From: Arthrobacter_B citreus
Lineage (GTDB): Bacteria > Actinomycetota > Actinomycetes > Actinomycetales > Micrococcaceae
NCBI RefSeq assembly: GCF_042429235.1
Contig: NZ_JBHMBA010000009.1
Strand: one strand, 5' to 3'
DNA: 64,000 nucleotides
Shown here piece after piece: positions 59,559-64,000 of the stretch (within the stretch, counting starts at the first letter, position 1; each line of letters opens with the position of its first letter). The notes below the pieces were generated by a model, which was given only the letters and a program-made list of their open reading frames with translations, made no database searches and was not told where the DNA came from. Both the position numbers and the translations under genes were made by a program.

Positions 59559-59596
59559 GTCCGATTACGAACTTGTCCGATTACAAACTTGTCCGA
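59559..59596. repeat. 16-base direct repeats upstream of the DUF421 gene
   Basis: GTCCGATTACgAACTT, GTCCGATTACaAACTT, GTCCGA: two full copies and a partial third, period 16, one mismatch. The 16-base spacing is about one and a half helical turns, so bound proteins would sit on alternating faces. It resembles an operator array. Confidence 0.6.
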
Positions 59597-59642
59597 CAGA
59601 AAAAGGCTAGCCGGGCTGCGCTTCTGTCGACAGGGCCGGAAG

Positions 59643-60110
59643 CTAGAAGACGGACGCCCCAAGATAGGGCAGCATGAGGTCCTTCTGCTCGGGGGCAATC
59701 CGCAGGAGCCGGCCGGTACCGCCGTCGACGAAGGCAAGGGTGGTTTCCGCCTTGGCACACGTTTCACCGGTTACCGGGTCGCGGATCACATAGGCAATGG
59801 TGAGGCTGGCGCCCTTGAGCGCGCTGATCCATACGGCGATGTCGGCCGGAATGTTCCGGTATGTCAGCGGTGACAGGTACTTCACCCGGTGTTCAGCCAC
59901 CAGGGCCTGCGTACCGGCAGGCACATTATTGAAGAGGGCGACCACGGGCTCCCGGCCCGGCCCTCCTGTTCCGCCGGGCGGGCCGAAGGCATGGATTCGG
60001 GCTTCCTCCAGGATCCGGAGGATCTCCACGTTGTTCACGTGGCCGTAGGCATCCATGTCGCCCCAGCGCATGCCAACGGAGCATTGGATGACCTGCGGTG
60101 TTTCAATCAT
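59643..60110 (-). CDS. Acyl-CoA thioesterase (4HBT hotdog)
   Basis: A 155-residue hotdog thioesterase. MRWGDMDAYGHVNNVEILRILEEARIHAF holds the family Asp (GDMDAYGHVNN), and VAEHRVKYLSPLTYRNIPADIAVWI is the second beta half. It hydrolyses acyl-CoA, probably 4-hydroxybenzoyl-CoA-like or short-chain. ATG 60110 is chosen since CAGAAT lies six bases upstream (leaderless pattern); the frame is open to 60149. Confidence 0.9.
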   Translation of the reverse strand: MIETPQVIQCSVGMRWGDMDAYGHVNNVEILRILEEARIHAFGPPGGTGGPGREPVVALFNNVPAGTQALVAEHRVKYLSPLTYRNIPADIAVWISALKGASLTIAYVIRDPVTGETCAKAETTLAFVDGGTGRLLRIAPEQKDLMLPYLGASVF

Positions 60111-60217
60111 GGATCGATTCTGGCACAGGGGCCCGCACCGGATCCGCATCCGTCGTCCGGCTCCGGTCCCGGTGACCTGACGGCACCGGGACCGGAGCCC
60201 TCAACGGAGCTCGGAGA

Positions 60218-61207
60218 TTAGGCCTTGGCGAGCTGCGTTGCCGAGGCCAGCAGCTCGAATGAGTGCAGCCGTGATTCCAGGGTAGGCGTCTGGGTGGCAA
60301 CGATCAGCTCGTCGGCGTCCGCGTGCGTGGTGAACCAGTCCAGGTACTCGCGGACTTCGGCGGGCGTGCCGACGGCGGAGTAACGGCCCATCTGCTTCAC
60401 CTGCTGGCCGCCCGGGGATTCCAGGATGAGGTCGGCTTCCTCGGGAGTGAAGGTCCGGTCCCGGCCGAAGAGCTGGGTGACCCGGCGGCGCTGTCCGTCC
60501 TCGAACATCTGCCGTGCTTCTTCCGTGGTGTCGGCGGCGATGACGTTGACCCCGGCAATCACGTACGGCTCGGCGAGCTGCTCGGATGGCCGGAAATCGC
60601 GGCGGTAGATGGCCACGGCGTCCTGCAGGGCCTGCGGAGCAAAGTGCGATGCAAACGAGTATGGCAGTCCCAGCGCAGCAGCGAGCTTGGCGCCGAACAG
60701 CGACGATCCCAGGATGTACAGCGGCACGTTGGTGCCCTTGCCCGGGGTTGCTTCGATGCCGGGAATCAGGGTGTTGCCGGTGAGGTAGCCCTGCAGTTCC
60801 TGGACATCCTGCGGGAAACTGTCGGAGGACATGGGATCGCGGCGCAGGGCGCGCATGGTCTTCTGGTCGCTGCCGGGTGCCCGGCCGAGGCCGAGGTCAA
60901 TCCGGCCGGGGAAGAGGGTTTCCAGGGTGCCGAACTGCTCCGCGATGGTCAGCGGCGCGTGGTTGGGGAGCATGACTCCCCCGGCCCCCAGGCGGATGCT
61001 GGACGTGTTGGCGGCTATGTAGCCCACCAGGACGCTCGTGGCCGATGAAGCGATGGTGGGCATGTTGTGATGCTCGGCGTACCAAATGCGCGTGTAGCCC
61101 AGCTTTTCGGCGTGCCGCGCCAGGGCCAGGCTGGATGCGAAGGAATCGCGCGCGGTTTCTCCCTCGTCGATGATGGCCAGATCGAGGATCGAAAGCGGGA
61201 CAGTCAT
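60218..61207 (-). CDS. LLM-class flavin-dependent oxidoreductase
   Basis: A 329-residue luciferase-like monooxygenase-family protein: SSLALARHAEKLGYTRIWYAEHHNMPTIASSATSVLVGYIAANTSSIRLGAGGVMLPNHAPLTIAEQFGTLETLFPGRIDLGLGRAPGSDQKTMRALRR is the conserved TIM-barrel core of the MsnO8/YhbW subgroup. The cofactor (FMN or F420) cannot be told from sequence. The start ATG 61207 fits the family; the frame extends upstream without similarity. Confidence 0.93.
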   Translation of the reverse strand: MTVPLSILDLAIIDEGETARDSFASSLALARHAEKLGYTRIWYAEHHNMPTIASSATSVLVGYIAANTSSIRLGAGGVMLPNHAPLTIAEQFGTLETLFPGRIDLGLGRAPGSDQKTMRALRRDPMSSDSFPQDVQELQGYLTGNTLIPGIEATPGKGTNVPLYILGSSLFGAKLAAALGLPYSFASHFAPQALQDAVAIYRRDFRPSEQLAEPYVIAGVNVIAADTTEEARQMFEDGQRRRVTQLFGRDRTFTPEEADLILESPGGQQVKQMGRYSAVGTPAEVREYLDWFTTHADADELIVATQTPTLESRLHSFELLASATQLAKA

Positions 61208-61353
61208 AGAAGTTGGAGCCTTTCGTTGCGCAGGTGTCCCAAGCCGTTTGCCCGGACACGTTGGTAGGTGCAACCGCAAAGACGGCTGCCTTATTTCACG
61301 TCCATGAGGTGACGGAGGACACCGCGGACGACGACGGCGGCGGCACCCGCCGC

Positions 61354-61839
61354 TTATCCCCCGCGGTGACGGGCGAGATAGCGGGAAAGACGGTCGAAGG
61401 ATGAGTTCCAGCCGCTCTGGTGTCCGTCCACGTCACGCCGGTTGGAGAAGGGTCCCTGCCGGAACGTCATGCGGGTCCCCCCGTCATGCGGTGCCAGGTC
61501 CACGGTAATCAGGGTTTCGGGACTCGACGGCGATCCGTCCGGTGACTGCCACTCCTGCGTCATGGCCAGCCGGTCCGGCGGTTCCAAATCCTTCAGGACT
61601 CCTCCCCACCACAGCTCGTCACCGGTCAAGGTGTTGACCATGCAGGCGCGGTATGTCCCGCCCACCCTGCGGTCGATGCTCACGCGGTCCGCCGGAACAA
61701 TGAAGCCCTCAGGTCCCCACCAATCCGTGATGGAGGACAGGTTGGTCCAGGCGTCGTAGACCGCCTGCTGCGGAACCGGAAAGTTTCGTTCCATGAGAAG
61801 TTCATCGTCGGAACCCTGCGGAGATACTGGATCGCCCAT
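61354..61839 (-). CDS. SRPBCC / AHSA1-domain protein
   Basis: A 161-residue START-like protein: ERNFPVPQQAVYDAWTNLSSITDWWGPEGFIVP is the AHSA1 opening and RMTFRQGPFSNRRDVDGHQSGWNSSFDRLSRYL its C-terminal helix. It may bind a hydrophobic ligand or act as an Aha1-like co-chaperone. GAGAGGAAA precedes the ATG. Confidence 0.88.
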   Translation of the reverse strand: MGDPVSPQGSDDELLMERNFPVPQQAVYDAWTNLSSITDWWGPEGFIVPADRVSIDRRVGGTYRACMVNTLTGDELWWGGVLKDLEPPDRLAMTQEWQSPDGSPSSPETLITVDLAPHDGGTRMTFRQGPFSNRRDVDGHQSGWNSSFDRLSRYLARHRGG

Positions 61840-61965
61840 GGCGTTTCCTCTCGATCAGCGGAAGCCTCTTCTCCAGTGTGGCCCGCCGGGTCCGGTTCGG
61901 GGATCCCTTCCCCGGTTCTTCCTGGAATCCGGGGCAATGCCGGTCCGCCGGGGCAGAATGTTGAT

Positions 61966-62223
61966 ATGGATAACCGGGACCGGCAACTGGAAAAGACCAT
62001 CCTGGCGCTGCTGGCCGCCCGCGCTGAGACTTCCAGCATCTGCCCGTCCGATGCGGCGCGTGCGGTTGAACCCGAGGAGTGGCGGCCGCTGATGGAACCG
62101 GTCCGGCAGGCGGCCGCCCGGCTCATGGAGCGCGGGGACGTCGAGATTACCCAACGCGGCAAAGTGATCGATCCGGCCACTGCCAGGGGCCCGATCCGCA
62201 TCCGGCTCAGCAGGAAGAATTGA
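61966..62223 (+). CDS. DUF3253 domain-containing protein
   Basis: An 85-residue protein: LEKTILALLAARAETSSICPSDAARAVEPEEWRPLMEPVRQAAARLMERGDVEITQRGKVIDP is the DUF3253 family, a small winged-helix-like fold. Function unknown. CAGAAT lies six bases before the ATG (leaderless pattern), which is why this start is preferred over an upstream ATG at 61876. Confidence 0.88.
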   Translation: MDNRDRQLEKTILALLAARAETSSICPSDAARAVEPEEWRPLMEPVRQAAARLMERGDVEITQRGKVIDPATARGPIRIRLSRKN

Positions 62224-62390
62224 CGCCTTCACGGAAGGGGTGCTGACGCCGGTCTGAAGCGCCCCGCAGCAGGCGTTGGCCTCCGGCACGTTGAGCACTC
62301 GATTTCCGGGCCCGTGTGACCCTTGGCATACTTGGACGGGCCTTCGGGCCGGACCGCGATACGTAACCAGAGTGAACGGCTAAGAAAACA

Positions 62391-63902
62391 ATGACTGACC
62401 AGACGTACAAGCTGATCGCCATGGCGATCTACATGCTAGCCATGCTGGCGATTGGCTGGTGGGCCTACCGGCGCACCACCGACCTCGACGACTACATGCT
62501 GGCTGGACGCGACCTCAAGCCCGGAGTGGCCGCGCTGAGCGCCGGCGCATCCGACATGTCCGGCTGGCTGCTGATGGGCCTGCCGGGTGCTGTTTATCTC
62601 TCCGGGCTGGTGGAGGGCTGGATCGCCGTCGGGCTCACGGCCGGCGCCTGGCTGAACTGGAAGTTCGTTGCCCCGCGGCTTCGCTCCTACACTCTGGTGT
62701 CTAACAACTCCATCACCGTTCCCAGCTTCCTGGAGAACCGGCTCAAGGATCGCTCCCGCGTGCTGCGCGTGGTGTCGGGCCTGATCATCCTGGTGTTCTT
62801 CACCTTCTATGTCTCTTCCGGCATGGTGGCCGGCGGTGTCTTCTTCGAGAGCTCCTTCGGCTCCAGCTACCTGCTGGGCATGCTGATTGTTGCCGGCGTG
62901 ACCATCGCCTACACCCTCTTCGGCGGCTTCCTCGCTGCCAGCTACACCGACGTCGTGCAGGGCCTGATGATGCTGGCCGCGTTGATAATCGTGCCCCTGG
63001 TGGGCCTGGGCCAGGTTGGCGGCTTTGGCGGCATGGCCGATTCCCTGCGCGAAATCAATCCCGACATGCTGGATCCGATTGCCGGCGGCACCGCCGTCGG
63101 GATCATTTCCGCCCTGGCCTGGGGCCTGGGTTACTTCGGCCAGCCGCACATCGTTGTCCGCTTCATGGCGCTTCGCTCCCCGCAGGACGCCAAAGCCGGC
63201 CGCCGGATTGGCGTGGGCTGGATGCTCCTGACCGTGCTTGGGGCGCTCATGACGGCTCTGATCGGTGCAGCGTACTTCCAGCAGAACGACCTTTCGATCT
63301 CTGATCCCGAGGCCGTGTTCCTGGAGCTCTCGCAGATCTTCTTCCACCCGCTGGTCGCCGGGTTTGTGCTGGCAGCAGTGCTGGCCGCGATTATGAGCAC
63401 CATTTCCTCGCAGCTGATCGTGACCTCATCGGCGCTGGTGGAGGACCTCTACAAGATCGCCTTTAAGCGCGACGCTTCTCCGAAGTCCATGGTGATGCTC
63501 GGCCGCCTGGGCGTGCTGGTGGTCTCGGTCGTCTCGATCCTGATTGCCCTGGACCGCAACGCATCGATCCTGGATTTGGTGGGCTTTGCGTGGGCCGGAT
63601 TCGGTGCGGCCTTCGGCCCCACCATCCTGCTGGCTCTCTACTGGCGCCGTCTCACCACCGCCGGCGCGATGGCGGGCATGATTGCCGGTGCACTGGTTGC
63701 CTTCCTGTGGGGCACCTTCGAAATGCCCGGCATCCTGGGCGATGTCTACGAGATCATTCCGGGCTTCCTGATCAACCTGCTGCTCACAGTGGTGGTCAGC
63801 AAGGTCACTTACAAGCCGTCCGCTGAGATCGACGCCGAATTCGACGACGCCGTGCGAATTTCCAAGGACGGCGCCGCACCGGCAGAGCCCGCCCGCGCCT
63901 AG
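62391..63902 (+). CDS. putP: Sodium/proline symporter (SSS family)
   Basis: A 503-residue solute:sodium symporter with about 12-13 helices. YMLAGRDLKPGVAALSAGASDMSGWLLMGLPGAVYLSGLVEGWIAVG is the PutP signature (Na+/proline site in helix 2). WGLGYFGQPHIVVRFMALRSPQDA and SAIMSTISSQLIVTSSALVEDL-like IMSTISSQLIVTSSALVEDLY in helix 8 also match. It imports proline for nutrition or osmoprotection. The stop is followed within about 15 bases by the tail of an IS481-type transposase gene on the other strand. Confidence 0.95.
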   Translation: MTDQTYKLIAMAIYMLAMLAIGWWAYRRTTDLDDYMLAGRDLKPGVAALSAGASDMSGWLLMGLPGAVYLSGLVEGWIAVGLTAGAWLNWKFVAPRLRSYTLVSNNSITVPSFLENRLKDRSRVLRVVSGLIILVFFTFYVSSGMVAGGVFFESSFGSSYLLGMLIVAGVTIAYTLFGGFLAASYTDVVQGLMMLAALIIVPLVGLGQVGGFGGMADSLREINPDMLDPIAGGTAVGIISALAWGLGYFGQPHIVVRFMALRSPQDAKAGRRIGVGWMLLTVLGALMTALIGAAYFQQNDLSISDPEAVFLELSQIFFHPLVAGFVLAAVLAAIMSTISSQLIVTSSALVEDLYKIAFKRDASPKSMVMLGRLGVLVVSVVSILIALDRNASILDLVGFAWAGFGAAFGPTILLALYWRRLTTAGAMAGMIAGALVAFLWGTFEMPGILGDVYEIIPGFLINLLLTVVVSKVTYKPSAEIDAEFDDAVRISKDGAAPAEPARA

Positions 63903-63915
63903 TTGTACCCGGCCG

Positions 63916-64000
63916 TCAGGTTGGTAGCAGTCGGCTGATGGGTGGTTTGCCTCCGAGTGCGCTGTGGTGTCGTTCATTGTTGTAGTGCTCGAGCCATGGT
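63916..64000 (-). mobile_element. IS481-type transposase, C-terminal part (runs off the right edge)
   Basis: On the minus strand the frame reads WLEHYNNERHHSALGGKPPI, then SRLLPT and a stop, the usual C-terminus of IS481/IS3-group DDE transposases (W-x-x-YN-x-x-RxHxALGGxPP). The rest lies beyond the window. The flank beginning TTGTACCCGGCCGT, one to two bases after the putP stop, could be the element's terminal inverted repeat, but the other end is not visible. Confidence 0.85.

Noticed and set aside
1..64000. CRISPR array, rRNA or tRNA gene
   Set aside because: No regularly spaced 25-40-base repeats, no tRNA cloverleaf or rRNA core sequence was recognised on either strand by eye; a tRNAscan or CRISPR search was not possible.

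Overview
The window is a high-GC actinobacterial chromosome segment, most likely from the Micrococcaceae (Arthrobacter sensu lato). This is inferred from gene content and order (glyA-folD behind a ZTP riboswitch, a DUF222-HNH nuclease, DUF6350, DUF1684, DUF6318, an MSMEG_6728-type protein, an HspR-type operator), frequent GTG/TTG starts and many leaderless genes. No rRNA, tRNA or CRISPR array was seen. Apart from an IS481-type transposase tail at the right edge there is no large mobile element.

Region by region. 1-5 kb: one-carbon metabolism (folD partial, glyA with a ZTP riboswitch, purU), a flavoprotein monooxygenase, a GNAT enzyme and a gamma-carbonic anhydrase. 5-11.5 kb: a Gfo/Idh/MocA oxidoreductase, a three-gene envelope-stress operon (YtxH-like, holin-X-like, DUF3618), a GCS2-family ligase, and an Hsp20 gene preceded by both CIRCE-like and HAIR-like operators. 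11.5-18.6 kb: isocitrate dehydrogenase, then purH and purN separated by an HNH nuclease and an MFS transporter. 18.6-25.7 kb: membrane and secreted proteins of poorly known function (DUF6350, TauE/SafE, DUF1684, PKD-like, DUF6318). 25.9-31.5 kb: a lone Stealth-type sugar-phosphate transferase, a class I amidotransferase-fold hydrolase, catalase and a metallophosphoesterase. 31.7-37.4 kb: a Mn-type ABC importer with a palindrome on its promoter, a haloacetate-dehalogenase-like hydrolase and a DASS symporter. 37.5-43.4 kb: an OpuC-type compatible-solute ABC importer and two medium-chain dehydrogenases. 44-47 kb: a Ser/Thr kinase with a small lipoprotein, then a damaged patch with an acetamidase/formamidase fragment abutting a degenerate PIN-domain gene and a 51-codon partner. 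47-55.5 kb: a peptide/amide uptake and catabolism cluster (SDR, amidase, DppDF, DppC, DppB, SBP, GntR). 55.7-58.7 kb: two near-identical cold-shock genes flanking a glutaminase-STAS-cNMP fusion. 58.9-64 kb: DUF421, thioesterase, LLM oxidoreductase, AHSA1, DUF3253 and a putP-like Na+/proline symporter that ends next to an IS481-type transposase tail.

How the genes fit together. glyA and folD make and interconvert methylene- and formyl-THF; purN and purH consume formyl-THF and purU hydrolyses it. The ZTP riboswitch on glyA-folD would therefore sense the intermediate (ZTP/AICAR) that builds up when the purH step is starved. A second theme is stress and osmotic adaptation (Hsp20, CspA pair, OpuC, PutP, catalase, Mn uptake). 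A third is nitrogen scavenging (amidase cluster, glutaminase, PutP). The main observations for follow-up are the -10/start spacing shared by at least 14 leaderless genes, a GntR-type palindrome shared by the two promoters of the amide cluster, the twin csp units, and the formamidase/PIN scar.
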